Of a stretch of DNA of 64,000 nucleotides, positions 48,055 through 55,662 are shown in pieces (the first letter of the stretch is position 1; the number at the start of each line of letters is the position of its first letter). Source of the DNA: Faecalibacterium prausnitzii (GTDB lineage Bacteria > Bacillota > Clostridia > Oscillospirales > Ruminococcaceae). The translations under genes were made by a program, and so were the position numbers. Where the stretch lies: positions 1-64,000 of the forward strand of contig NZ_PRLD01000005.1 of the NCBI RefSeq assembly GCF_003287405.1, read 5' to 3'. The notes beneath the pieces are model-generated. The model was not told where the DNA came from, ran no database searches, and saw only the letters and a list, made by a program, of their open reading frames with translations.

Positions 48055-48784
48055 AGGACGACCTTCTTTCCCGCAAAGGCGTATTCCAGATACTGATCCC
48101 GCACGGCGGTAAAGCGCCCGTGGGGCAGCGGCACCTCGGCAAGGCTTTCCATGGTGATGCTCTTAGCGGTGATGTTCTGGATGTACTCCATGTTTACCAG
48201 ATAGGAGCGGTGCGGGCGCAGAAAGCCCGGGTAATCTGCCAGCTGCCGTGCCAGCTCGTCCATGCTGCCGCTGCTCTCGATGACGGTGCCGTCCAGCAGA
48301 TGGAATACCAGCGTGCGCCCCTGCACCTCGCAGTATTCCAGACTGTCCAGTGTAATGCGGGTCACGCCGCTTTTGCAGCGCAGGATCAGGCTGTGCTGGG
48401 TGCGCTTGCGGCACTCGGCCAAAACGGCATCAGTAAGGCGGAAAAGCTGTCCTTCCAGATGGGCTTGAGCTGGTAGTAGTATGCGCCTACCACATAGGAC
48501 TGTACGGCAAATTCCGAAGAAGAGGTCACAAAGATGATCTGCACCGCCGTGTCGTACTGGCGGATCTCCCGCGCGGCATTGATGCCGTTGATGCCGGGCA
48601 TAAGCACATCCAAAAACAGCACGTCAAAGCGTACCCCGGCTTCGATATCTGCCAGAAGCTCCATGGGTTTTGTATAGGAAAACAGCTCCAGCTGCACACC
48701 CCGCAGGGCACGGTACTGCTCCAGAAAATCCTGCATCTGATGCAGCAGGGCGGCATCGTCATCACAGAAAGCGATCCGGGTCAT
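48051..48784 (-). pseudogene. LytTR-type response regulator, frameshifted between REC and LytTR domains
   Basis: The REC domain starts at ATG 48784 (TRIAFCDDDAALLHQMQDF; phospho-Asp in FLDVLMPGING; KPIWKDSF). It then leaves frame and stops at 48386. The LytTR DNA-binding domain continues in another frame (AECRKRTQHSLILRC to LEYAFAGKKVVL, stop 48051). Adding one T to the minus-strand T4 run (48442-48445) restores KDSFFRLTDAVLAECRK, the normal linker sequence. Either a real inactivating or phase-variable indel, or a sequencing error. Confidence 0.85.
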
Positions 48785-48902
48785 AGCAAAGAAATCCTTT
48801 CTGAACAAAAATCTACCCTTTAACGATACCACATCTGCGCCGTTTCGTCACGTCTTTTTCGCAAATTTACCTTTTGTTATAGGTGGGGTTTCACAAATCC
48901 TT

Positions 48903-48976
48903 TCCCGTGAAAATGGGACACCGGAGCGTCCGCAGACGCTCCGGTGTCCCGAAATTATAAATAATCTTTCCGCTTG
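48903..48976 (-). repeat. structured 3'-UTR element, copy D (truncated)
   Basis: A 16-bp perfect stem (48915-48930 with 48935-48950), closed by C(TGCG)G in the sense of the toxin gene, is followed by ATTTTCACGGG. Upstream of it the AT-rich linker and one arm (AGCGGA) of the interleaved module remain, but the rest is missing. It begins 4 bp after the toxin stop and probably terminates it. Confidence 0.8.
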
Positions 48977-48980
48977 TTTT

Positions 48981-49331
48981 TTAGTACGAGCTCAGCCCAA
49001 GGCTTACGTCCAGCGCCTGATCCACCCGCTTCTGGTCGGCGGCGGTGATCTGCCCGGCGCGCTCCCGCAGGCGGTGCTTATCCAGCGTGCGGATCTGTTC
49101 CAGCAGCACCACGCTGTCCTTGGCAAGGCCGGTGTCCGCCGCCCGGATGTTGATGTGGGTGGGCAGGCGGGTCTTGTCCAGCCGGGATGTAATGGCTGCC
49201 GCGATCACAGTGGGGCTGTGCCGGTTGCCGATCTCGTTCTGTACGATCAGCACCGGGCGCACACCGCCCTGCTCCGAGCCCACCACCGGCGAAAGATCGG
49301 CGTAGAAAACTTCTCCTCTGTGTACCTCCAT
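48981..49331 (-). CDS. MazF/NdoA-type endoribonuclease toxin
   Basis: 116 residues of the PemK/MazF family: VHRGEVFYADLSPVVGSEQGG, RPVLIVQNEIGN, TVIAAAITS and the arginine-rich LLEQIRTLDKHRL, all as in Bacillus NdoA, which cleaves mRNA at UACAU. The start ATG 49331 follows GGAGGGAGAT. No ribbon-helix-helix antitoxin frame is visible in the 140 bp up to acpS. In Bacillus the order is acpS-ydcC-alr-ndoAI-ndoA; here alr and the antitoxin are missing from the block. Confidence 0.88.
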   Translation of the reverse strand: MEVHRGEVFYADLSPVVGSEQGGVRPVLIVQNEIGNRHSPTVIAAAITSRLDKTRLPTHINIRAADTGLAKDSVVLLEQIRTLDKHRLRERAGQITAADQKRVDQALDVSLGLSSY

Positions 49332-49471
49332 GGAATCTCCCTCCTGTTTGTCTGGAGGATGTGCCCCGCTATGTGATGCGTCCGGCGCATCCTGTCTGCT
49401 CTCAGTATGCGCAGACCGGGTGCGGCTTATGCAGTGCGGGGGCGATATTCCATTGTATGCACAAAGGGCGG

Positions 49472-49879
49472 TCAGCTTTCCTCTTCCAGCGTGCAGAAGG
49501 CCAGCGCCATGCCGCCCTCGTGGCTTAAGGAAAGCCGGGCGCGCAGCCGGTGCTGCGCCACCCATGCGGCGGTCTGCCCGCTGAAGCGGTAGGCCGGGGC
49601 ACCGTTTTCCTGCCGGACGGTCTCGATCTCCCGCAGAGAAAAAGGCTCCCGCAGGCCGGTGCCTGCCGCCTTGAGAAAGGCTTCCTTGGCGGCAAAATCT
49701 GCGGCGGCGCTGGCAAGGCGGTGGGCGTTCAGCGGCGCAGCAGAGCCTTCCAAAAGCCCCAGCGCCGCCTGCTCAGCCGGGCCGTACACCCGGCGCACAA
49801 AGGCTGCTGCGTGGGCAGAGGAAAGGCTTTTTTCCAGATGGGAAAGGCTGCACAGGTCGCAGCCGATGCCGTAAAGCAT
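49472..49879 (-). CDS. acpS: holo-[acyl-carrier-protein] synthase
   Basis: Transfers 4'-phosphopantetheine to ACP. 135 residues with the two conserved blocks: GIGCDLCSLSHLEK near the N terminus (Asp metal ligand) and FAAKEAFLKAAGTGL (Glu ligand, about 58-72). The start ATG 49879 follows AAAGGAG. It lies 140 bp upstream of the toxin gene on the same strand. Confidence 0.93.
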   Translation of the reverse strand: MLYGIGCDLCSLSHLEKSLSSAHAAAFVRRVYGPAEQAALGLLEGSAAPLNAHRLASAAADFAAKEAFLKAAGTGLREPFSLREIETVRQENGAPAYRFSGQTAAWVAQHRLRARLSLSHEGGMALAFCTLEEES

Positions 49880-49982
49880 ACAAAGGCTCCTTTCGCGGGC
49901 AGAATGCCGCCCGGACATCGTTCATCTTGCCGGAACATTGCTGGAAATTTTGTACAGGATGTGCAAATCCGGCGTAATTATC

Positions 49983-50011
49983 TTGAAGTTTCGGCGCATT
50001 TCGTGTACAAT
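49983..50011 (+). promoter_or_regulatory. promoter of ireB
   Basis: TTGAAG (49983-49988), 17 bp, TACAAT (50006-50011), about 33 bp from the GTG start. Confidence 0.78.
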
Positions 50012-50043
50012 GAGACTAGTTTCAACCGAAGGGGGTGTATTGC

Positions 50044-50289
50044 GTGGGAGACGCAACCGCGATTTTCTCCATCCACGATAAAAAGGACTATGAGATCCAC
50101 GAGATCGTACAGCAGGTGTACGATGCTTTGAAGGAAAAAGGCTATAACCCGGTCAATCAGCTGGTGGGCTACATTTTGTCCGAAGACCCTACCTACATTA
50201 CGACCTATAAGAATGCCCGTGCTATGATCCGCAAGGTGGATCGTGACGACCTGCTGCAGGCTATGCTGCGCAGCTACCTCAACGTGTAA
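50044..50289 (+). CDS. ireB: IreB-family regulatory phosphoprotein
   Basis: 81 residues. The family block YDALKEKGYNPVNQLVGYIL, then EDPTYITTYKNARAMIRK and the C-terminal LLQAMLRSYL are typical of IreB (UPF0297), a substrate of PASTA Ser/Thr kinases affecting cephalosporin resistance in Enterococcus. Start is GTG 50044 behind AGGGGGTG. In many Firmicutes ireB precedes ruvX; here it is alone between a promoter and a terminator. Confidence 0.92.
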   Translation: MGDATAIFSIHDKKDYEIHEIVQQVYDALKEKGYNPVNQLVGYILSEDPTYITTYKNARAMIRKVDRDDLLQAMLRSYLNV

Positions 50290-50303
50290 TACGGTCCTTT
50301 TCA

Positions 50304-50338
50304 GCCCCGCTGTCTGCATAAGACGGCGGGCTTTTTTA
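50304..50338 (+). terminator. ireB terminator
   Basis: CCCGC-t-GTCT pairs with AGAC-g-GCGGG around GCATA, then T6. Confidence 0.88.
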
Positions 50339-50360
50339 TTGCAGATGCAGTTTTCCTCTG

Positions 50361-50474
50361 CGACCCCACCCGTGAAAATGTGTTTGGAGCACTCCTCAGA
50401 GTGCGACAAACACGAAATTATAAATATGATTTCCGCTGAATATGTGCAGAGCAAAGCGGAGCACATTTTAATTG
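50361..50474 (-). repeat. structured 3'-UTR element, copy B
   Basis: In dus sense the element starts at the dus stop codon. ATGTGC (from 50461-50466) pairs with 50442-50447, interleaved with TCCGCT (from 50455-50460) pairing 50432-50437. The hairpin (50380-50413) has 7-bp and 6-bp stems split by the same tandem G-A/A-G mismatch as copy A; its loop is TGAG instead of TGCG. Tail ATTTTCACGGG. Confidence 0.78.
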
Positions 50475-51418
50475 TTTTCCACCAGCGGCAGGGTGAAGAT
50501 CTGGTTCACCACCACCTCGTACTCCCACGGCTCCCGCAGCTTTTTCAGCTGTTTTTCCAGCTTTTCTGCCCCGGCAAAGCAGTGGATGAGGTAGAACCAG
50601 TGCCCCTTCATCCGGCTGATGGCGCAGCCCGCGCTGCCGAACAGTTCAGTGTAGCCGTGGTACAGGTCGGTCAGGTAGCCCCGCAGCTCCTCTTTGGCGG
50701 CGGGCGCACCGCCCCGCGCCCTGCGGAAAAGCGCCGGGTCTGCGATCAGCCCGCGCCCCACCATGATGCCGGACAGGGCGGGAAACTCTTCTTCCAGCGC
50801 GTGGAGCTGGGCGGCGGTGGTCACATCGCCGTTGTAGCACACCGGCATGGTGCACCGGGGCAGCGCAGCCGCAAAGGCGGCGCGGTCGGCCTGTCCGCGG
50901 TACTGCTGCCGCATCACCCGGGGATGGATGGTCAGCTCCGAGATGGGGTAGCGATTATAAATTTCCAGAATGGCGGCAAACTCTTCCGGCTTCTCCACAC
51001 CCAGCCGGGTCTTGACCGAGACAGGCCCCTCGGCGCGGGAGAATACCCCGTCCAGAAAGGCGTCTACCTTGGCCGGGTCCCGCAGCATCCCGGAGCCCTT
51101 GCCCTTGGCGGTCACCGTCCCGGCGGGACAGCCCAGATTCAGGTTCACCTCAGTATAGCCCAGCGCCCGCAGCTGCCCGATCATCCAAGCAGCCAGCTCG
51201 CCGTCCTTCGCCAGCAATTGCGGGATGACCGGTGCACCGGGGTTTGCCGCCGGGGCAAGCTCTGCCATCTTCTTTTTAATGAGCACCCGGTTCTCCGGCG
51301 GGGAGATAAACGGCGCATAATAGCGGTCGGCAGCGCCTTGTGCGCCGAACCATTTCTGATGGGTCTGCCGCCAGACCCGGTCTGTAAACCCCTCCATGGG
51401 GGCAGCATAATAAAGCAT
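50468..51418 (-). CDS. dus: tRNA-dihydrouridine synthase
   Basis: 316 residues, FMN TIM barrel. AAPMEGFTDRVWR (N-terminal flavin loop), LNLGCPAGTVTAKGKGSG, SVKTRLG, TIHPRVMRQQY, NGDVTT and VGRGLIADPALF are in the Dus order. It reduces uridines in tRNA D-loops; the subtype cannot be fixed by eye. The start ATG 51418 follows TTGGAGA; the longer frame to 51697 enters repeat R3. Confidence 0.93.
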   Translation of the reverse strand: MLYYAAPMEGFTDRVWRQTHQKWFGAQGAADRYYAPFISPPENRVLIKKKMAELAPAANPGAPVIPQLLAKDGELAAWMIGQLRALGYTEVNLNLGCPAGTVTAKGKGSGMLRDPAKVDAFLDGVFSRAEGPVSVKTRLGVEKPEEFAAILEIYNRYPISELTIHPRVMRQQYRGQADRAAFAAALPRCTMPVCYNGDVTTAAQLHALEEEFPALSGIMVGRGLIADPALFRRARGGAPAAKEELRGYLTDLYHGYTELFGSAGCAISRMKGHWFYLIHCFAGAEKLEKQLKKLREPWEYEVVVNQIFTLPLVENN

Positions 51419-51502
51419 GGGCGTTTCTCCAAACGTTTTTGTTACCGGTATTGTAGCATAAAATCGGGTGAGGGGAAAGGGGAGAAAGTACCCCGTAAGC
51501 GT

Positions 51503-51660
51503 CCTCGCCCTCTCCGTCACGGCTTGCGCCGTGCCACCTCTCCCAAAGGGAGAGGCTCTGGCGTAACCGCAAACTCTGCACTTTAACCGGAAACTTTTCC
51601 GCCATGCCAAGGGCTCTCCCTTTGGGAGAGCTGGCGCGTAAGCGCCTGAGAGGGCGAGCC
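51503..51660. repeat. MITE-like palindromic repeat R3
   Basis: 158 bp with 11-bp terminal inverted repeats CCTCGCCCTCT and AGAGGGCGAG(G/C). Inner hairpins CACGGC/GCCGTG, CTCTCCC/GGGAGAG and GGCGC/GCGCC parallel those of R2. It lies between dus and the cysK terminator. Confidence 0.75.
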
Positions 51661-51699
51661 CGCTACCCGACGCGCATTCAAATCGTCCTGTTCCCAAAC

Positions 51700-51733
51700 A
51701 AAAACTCCCGCCCTGCGGGGTGCAGAGCGGGAG
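51700..51733 (-). terminator. cysK terminator
   Basis: Minus strand: CTCCCGCtCTGC pairs with GCAGgGCGGGAG around ACCCC, then T5. Confidence 0.82.
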
Positions 51734-51750
51734 AGGAGAGTTTTTGGAGA

Positions 51751-52683
51751 TTATTCAGCAAACAGCGGGGTGGACAGGTAACGGTCGCCGGTATCGGGCA
51801 GCAGGACAACGATGTTCTTGCCTGCGTTCTCAGGGCGCTTTGCCAGCTGGATGGCGGCCCAGACGGCAGCACCGGAGGAGATGCCTACCAGCACGCCTTC
51901 CTTGTGGCCAATCAGACGGCCGGTGGCGAAGGCATCGTCGTTCTCAACGGTGATGATCTCGTCATAGACGGTGGTATCCAGCACGTCCGGCACAAAGCCT
52001 GCGCCGATGCCCTGAATTTTATGTGCACCGGCAGTGCCCTTGCTCAGCACAGGGGAGGAGGCGGGCTCCACAGCCACTACCTTGACGGCGGGGTTCTTGC
52101 TCTTGAGGTACTTGCCAACGCCGGTCACGGTGCCGCCGGTGCCAACGCCTGCCACAAAGATATCGACCTTGCCGTCGGTATCTTCCCAGATCTCGGGGCC
52201 GGTGGTCTCGATGTGTGCCTGCGGGTTAGCGGGGTTCACGAACTGGCCGGGGATGAAGGAATTGGGGATCTCCTTTGCCAGCTCATCGGCCTTGGCAATG
52301 GCACCCTTCATGCCCTTGGCACCCTCGCTCAGCACCAGCTCGGCACCGTAAGCCTTCATCAGCTGGCGGCGCTCCACGCTCATGGTCTCGGGCATCACGA
52401 TGATGATGCGGTAGCCCTTGGCAGCTGCCACAGCAGCCAGACCGATGCCGGTGTTGCCGGAGGTGGGCTCAATGATGACGGAGCCTTCCTTCAGCAGACC
52501 CTTGGTCTCGGCGTCGTCGATCATCTTTTTCGCAATGCGGTCTTTCACAGAACCAGCGGGGTTGAAGTACTCCAGCTTGGCAATAACGTGGGCGGGCAGC
52601 TGCTCTTCCTTCTCGATATGGCTGAGCTCCAGCAGCGGGGTGTGACCGATCAACTGATCTGCGGCGGTATAGATTTTGCTCAT
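51751..52683 (-). CDS. cysK: cysteine synthase A
   Basis: Makes cysteine from O-acetylserine and sulfide. 310 residues. PLP lysine in [15 protein letters not shown] (Lys47), the substrate loop [15 protein letters not shown] (about 72-86) and the cofactor-phosphate loop [15 protein letters not shown] (about 176-190) are intact. Divergent from an Rrf2 regulator, an arrangement typical of cysteine-responsive control. Confidence 0.97.
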   Translation of the reverse strand: MSKIYTAADQLIGHTPLLELSHIEKEEQLPAHVIAKLEYFNPAGSVKDRIAKKMIDDAETKGLLKEGSVIIEPTSGNTGIGLAAVAAAKGYRIIIVMPETMSVERRQLMKAYGAELVLSEGAKGMKGAIAKADELAKEIPNSFIPGQFVNPANPQAHIETTGPEIWEDTDGKVDIFVAGVGTGGTVTGVGKYLKSKNPAVKVVAVEPASSPVLSKGTAGAHKIQGIGAGFVPDVLDTTVYDEIITVENDDAFATGRLIGHKEGVLVGISSGAAVWAAIQLAKRPENAGKNIVVLLPDTGDRYLSTPLFAE

Positions 52684-52800
52684 AATACTTGTCCCTCTTT
52701 CTGGTATCGTTACGGGGTATATGACCCTGTTTTGCGCCGGTGTGCCCGGCTGTGATTCCCTCTAAACCTTTAAACCAACATTCTTTGTGGGTTTGATGGC

Positions 52801-52829
52801 ATTATAGCCCTGTTTTCCCTGCTTGTCAA
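52801..52829 (-). promoter_or_regulatory. promoter of cysK
   Basis: Minus strand: TTGACA (52824-52829), 17 bp, TATAAT (52801-52806). The leader of about 110 nt contains an inverted repeat, GGGT-atatg-ACCC on the plus strand near 52713-52726. Confidence 0.88.
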
Positions 52830-52852
52830 GGGTTATTTTGAAAAAAGTGGGA

Positions 52853-52881
52853 TTGAAAAGTGATTTACCCTGTTGTATAAT
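52853..52881 (+). promoter_or_regulatory. promoter of the Rrf2 regulator with candidate operator
   Basis: TTGAAA (52853-52858), 17 bp, TATAAT (52876-52881). An inverted repeat, ACCC-n11-GGGT (52867-52885), brackets the -10, suggesting autoregulation. The cysK -35 is only 24 bp away on the other strand. Confidence 0.8.
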
Positions 52882-52919
52882 GGGTTATATTAAAATTTGA
52901 CCGGAAGGAAGTACGGATT

Positions 52920-53351
52920 ATGATCGTTTCGACCAAAGGACGTTATGCGCTGCGGGTGATGATCGACCTCGCGGAGCATCAGTCTGAAAAATATGTTCCC
53001 TTAAAGGAAGTAGCCGCCCGGCAGGAGATCTCGGAAAAGTATCTGGAGAACATCCTCAAGGTGCTGGTGCAGAACGGCTTTCTGGAGGGGCTGCGCGGTA
53101 AGGGCGGCGGCTACCGGCTGACCCGCAGCCCGGATCAGTACACGGTAAGCGAGATCCTGATGCTCACCGAGGGCAGTCTTGCCCCGGTAAGCTGCCTGAC
53201 CCCCGGCGCTTCTGCCTGCGCCCGGATGGCCAACTGCCGCACCTACGAGATGTGGAAGGGGCTCAACGACCTGATCTCGGACTACTTTGGCAAGATCACG
53301 CTGGCAGACCTTGCCCTGCCGGATCAGGCCGGCAACGATTATGTGATTTGA
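52920..53351 (+). CDS. Rrf2-family transcriptional regulator (IscR/CymR type)
   Basis: 143 residues. The winged helix spans about 1-80 (STKGRYALRVMIDLAEH; ISEKYLENILKVL recognition helix; RGKGGGYRLTR wing). Three cysteines follow with C-x7-C-x5-C spacing (SCLTPGASACARMANCRTYEMW contains them), as in IscR-like proteins that hold a [2Fe-2S] cluster. Position opposite cysK points to control of cysteine or Fe-S supply. Not distinguishable between IscR and CymR function by sequence alone. Confidence 0.88.
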   Translation: MIVSTKGRYALRVMIDLAEHQSEKYVPLKEVAARQEISEKYLENILKVLVQNGFLEGLRGKGGGYRLTRSPDQYTVSEILMLTEGSLAPVSCLTPGASACARMANCRTYEMWKGLNDLISDYFGKITLADLALPDQAGNDYVI

Positions 53352-53361
53352 GGACATTATC

Positions 53362-54120
53362 GTGTTTGAGCAATTTCGATGGGATTTTCGTAGCCCGGAG
53401 GAACGGGGAGACGCTGGAGAAAACATTATTTATAATGCCCTGAACAAAGTCCACGGTCGTAAAGCTCTTTTGCCGAATTGTTATATCCCGGTAGGTCAAA
53501 AAGGAACAACTGAGATTGACATGGTCTTTCTGCACGAGTCCGGACTTTATGTAATCGAATCCAAAAATTACAGTGGCTGGATTTTCGGCAATGAAGAGCA
53601 AGAGCATTGGACGCAATGTCTGAGGGGAAAATTTCATACAACGCAAAAGTACTCCTTTTATAACCCTCTCCGGCAGAATGAGACGCATATTTGCGCATTG
53701 ATGGAACTGCTGAAGGATGATACTGTCCCATACTATTCCTATGTAGTATTTGGAAACAATTGTGAACTAAAGAACATTCAGCTCACAAGCGGAAAGCATC
53801 ATGTGACCTATGCCCTATATCTCCGAAGGGATATTGAGTATAATGCTCGGTGTACAGGCACTCAGCTATCAGATGAGAAAATGAATGCACTTTATGCAAT
53901 ACTTGTGAATTTCACAGAAGCAAGCGGCTGGCAAAAAGACGCCCATATAAGAGACGTTCAGGCAAAGCAATATCCAGTCGTTCAAGCGGATGGAACTTGG
54001 ACTTGTCCGCGATGCGGCGGACAGCTTGTTATGAGGGTAGCTCAACGAGGAAATCACGCAGGGCAAACCTTCTGGGGATGCTCGAATTACCCACGCTGTC
54101 ATTTTACCTATCAGGAATAA
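53362..54120 (+). CDS. NERD-domain nuclease-like protein with topoisomerase-type zinc finger
   Basis: 252 residues. NERD core about 15-125: GDAGENIIYNAL, TEIDMVFLHESGLYVIESKNYSGWIFG (the D-...-E-x-K nuclease-like residues). C-terminal zinc finger CPRCGGQLVMR...FWGCSNYPRCHFTY as in topoisomerase I tails. GTG start 53362. Its DNA is clearly more AT-rich than both neighbours, suggesting acquisition. It lies 10 bp after the Rrf2 gene and shares its transcript; related to defence or DNA-processing proteins, but the substrate is unknown. Confidence 0.87.
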   Translation: MFEQFRWDFRSPEERGDAGENIIYNALNKVHGRKALLPNCYIPVGQKGTTEIDMVFLHESGLYVIESKNYSGWIFGNEEQEHWTQCLRGKFHTTQKYSFYNPLRQNETHICALMELLKDDTVPYYSYVVFGNNCELKNIQLTSGKHHVTYALYLRRDIEYNARCTGTQLSDEKMNALYAILVNFTEASGWQKDAHIRDVQAKQYPVVQADGTWTCPRCGGQLVMRVAQRGNHAGQTFWGCSNYPRCHFTYQE

Positions 54121-54129
54121 TTGATTCTG

Positions 54130-54159
54130 CGCACCGGCCTTGGCCCGGTGCGTTTTTTT
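54130..54159 (+). terminator. terminator after the NERD gene
   Basis: CGCACCGG (54130-54137) pairs with CCGGTGCG (54145-54152), then T7. Confidence 0.9.
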
Positions 54160-54206
54160 GTACAGTTCTGCGCAAAAGGTGCAGAACTTCTTGGCAAGAT
54201 TTACGG

Positions 54207-54235
54207 TTGATGGGACGGGCAGTCCGCGGTATACT
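54207..54235 (+). promoter_or_regulatory. promoter of lrgAB
   Basis: TTGATG (54207-54212), 17 bp, TATACT (54230-54235), about 90 bp before lrgA. Confidence 0.75.
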
Positions 54236-54323
54236 TTTACTTTGTGTGAGACAGAAAATTCCGGGCAAAAAGCCCGTTGTCTGTTCGTTATAAGACCATA
54301 AGACCAGAAAGGGGAGTTCTGAC

Positions 54324-54704
54324 ACGAAGTATATTTTTCAGTTCGGGCGCATTCTCGCGTTCTGTTTTCTGGGCGAGGTGCTGCACGTGGTGCTGCCGCT
54401 GCCGGTGCCTGCCAGTGTGTACGGTCTGGTGCTGCTGCTGGCAGCCCTGACCGCCGGGATCGTAAAGCTGGAGCAGGTCAAGGAGACCGGCACCTACCTG
54501 ACCGGTATTTTTCCGCTGCTGTTCGTGCCCGCTGCTGCGGGCATCATGGAGCTGTGGGCAGAGATGGGACAGCTGCTGCTGCCCATCCTGATCGCCATTC
54601 TGCCGGTGACGGTGCTGGTGATGGCGGCGGCAGGCCGCACCACGCAGGCGCTGACCGCCCGCAATAAAAAGGGGGAGGCCGACCATGACGGAACTGCTGA
54701 ATAA
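54324..54704 (+). CDS. lrgA: LrgA/CidA-family holin-like protein with apparent ACG start
   Basis: 126 residues with about four membrane helices. The family N terminus (KYIFQFGRILAFCFLGEVLH) is in frame, with ACG (54324) exactly where the initiator should be and GGGGAG 7 nt upstream. No ATG, GTG or TTG occurs between the upstream stop and GTG 54378, which would remove the first 18 conserved residues. PLPVPASVYGLVLL is the family signature. Works with LrgB in murein-hydrolase control or pyruvate uptake. Overlaps lrgB by 20 bp. Confidence 0.8.
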   Translation, partial: TKYIFQFGRILAFCFLGEVLHVVLPLPVPASVYGLVLLLAALTAGIVKLEQVKETGTYLTGIFPLLFVPAAAGIMELWAEMGQLLLPILIAILPVTVLVMAAAGRTTQALTARNKKGEADHDGTAE

Positions 54705-55392
54705 CTTTTTGACCGGCTCTGCGGCCTGGGGCGTGCTGCTTACGCTGGCGGCCTTTGGGCTGGGTGCGCTCATCAACCGGGTGACCGGCAAGGCCATCTT
54801 TAACCCGCTGCTGCTGGGCAGTATTTTTATCATCGTTTTTCTGTCGGTGTGCAATATCCCCTATGGGGACTATAAAACCAGCGCCGCGCCGGTAAGCTAT
54901 CTGCTGCTGCCCGCTACGGTGGCGCTGGCAATCCCGCTGTATGAAAAGCTGGACCTGCTCAAAGAGAACGCGCCCGCCATCATTGCGGGCATTTCGGTGG
55001 GCACGCTGGTCAGTCTGGGCAGCGCCTTTGCATTGGCACTGGCGATGGACCTGACCCAGGAGCAGTACGCCACCCTGCTGCCGAAGTCTGTGACCACCGC
55101 CATCAGCATGGACGTGGCAGCAGAGCTGGGCGGCATTGCCGCCCTGACCGGTGCCATCGTCATCGTTACCGGCATCGTGGGCGCACTGCTGGCCGAGACC
55201 GTGTGCAAGCTGTTCCACATCACCGACCCCATCGCCAAGGGCGTGGGCATCGGCACGGCAGCCCATGCCGTGGGCACCAGCAAGGCACTGCAGATGGGCG
55301 AGGTGGAAGGTGCCATGAGCGGCCTTTCCATTGCCGTAGCCGGTGTGCTGACCGCCGTGCTCTGCCCGGTGTTCGTGGGCTTTATCCAGTAA
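54685..55392 (+). CDS. lrgB: LrgB-family membrane protein
   Basis: 235 residues with about six to seven membrane helices. Family motifs NPLLLGSIFIIVFL, LLPATVALAIPLYEKLDLLK, LPKSVTTAISMDVAAELGG and GIGTAAHAVGTSKAL are intact. Partner of LrgA; the pair is known as an antiholin system and as a pyruvate importer in Bacillus (PftAB). No LytTR regulator of lrgAB lies next to it. Confidence 0.92.
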   Translation: MTELLNNFLTGSAAWGVLLTLAAFGLGALINRVTGKAIFNPLLLGSIFIIVFLSVCNIPYGDYKTSAAPVSYLLLPATVALAIPLYEKLDLLKENAPAIIAGISVGTLVSLGSAFALALAMDLTQEQYATLLPKSVTTAISMDVAAELGGIAALTGAIVIVTGIVGALLAETVCKLFHITDPIAKGVGIGTAAHAVGTSKALQMGEVEGAMSGLSIAVAGVLTAVLCPVFVGFIQ

Positions 55393-55428
55393 AACGGGCG
55401 TGCGGAAAAAGCGCTTTTCCGTGCAAAG

Positions 55429-55459
55429 CAGCCGTCCGGGCAGACCGGGCGGCTGTTTT
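55429..55459 (+). terminator. lrgAB terminator
   Basis: CAGCCG-t-CCGG pairs with CCGG-g-CGGCTG around GCAGA, then T4. A second hairpin with A-run and T7 follows at 55481-55517. Confidence 0.8.
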
Positions 55460-55515
55460 GTCAATCGGATGTATCTGTATAAAAGGGGCGTTGTATTTTA
55501 CAACAGCCCCTTTTT

Positions 55516-55544
55516 TTGCGCGGCAGACTGTGCTATACTATAAT
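55516..55544 (+). promoter_or_regulatory. promoter of purA
   Basis: TTGCGC (55516-55521), 17 bp, TATAAT (55539-55544). The leader to the purA start is about 110 nt. No guanine/adenine riboswitch core was recognised in it. Confidence 0.65.
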
Positions 55545-55662
55545 AGCATTGGTGCGTGCCGCAAGGGCAGCGAGCCGGTGCGTTTTACCCAAGGTAGCGT
55601 ATCCCGGGCAAGGTGCACGGAAAAGGCTGTCTTTTGAAAAAAGGATAAAGAGGTCATTTATT

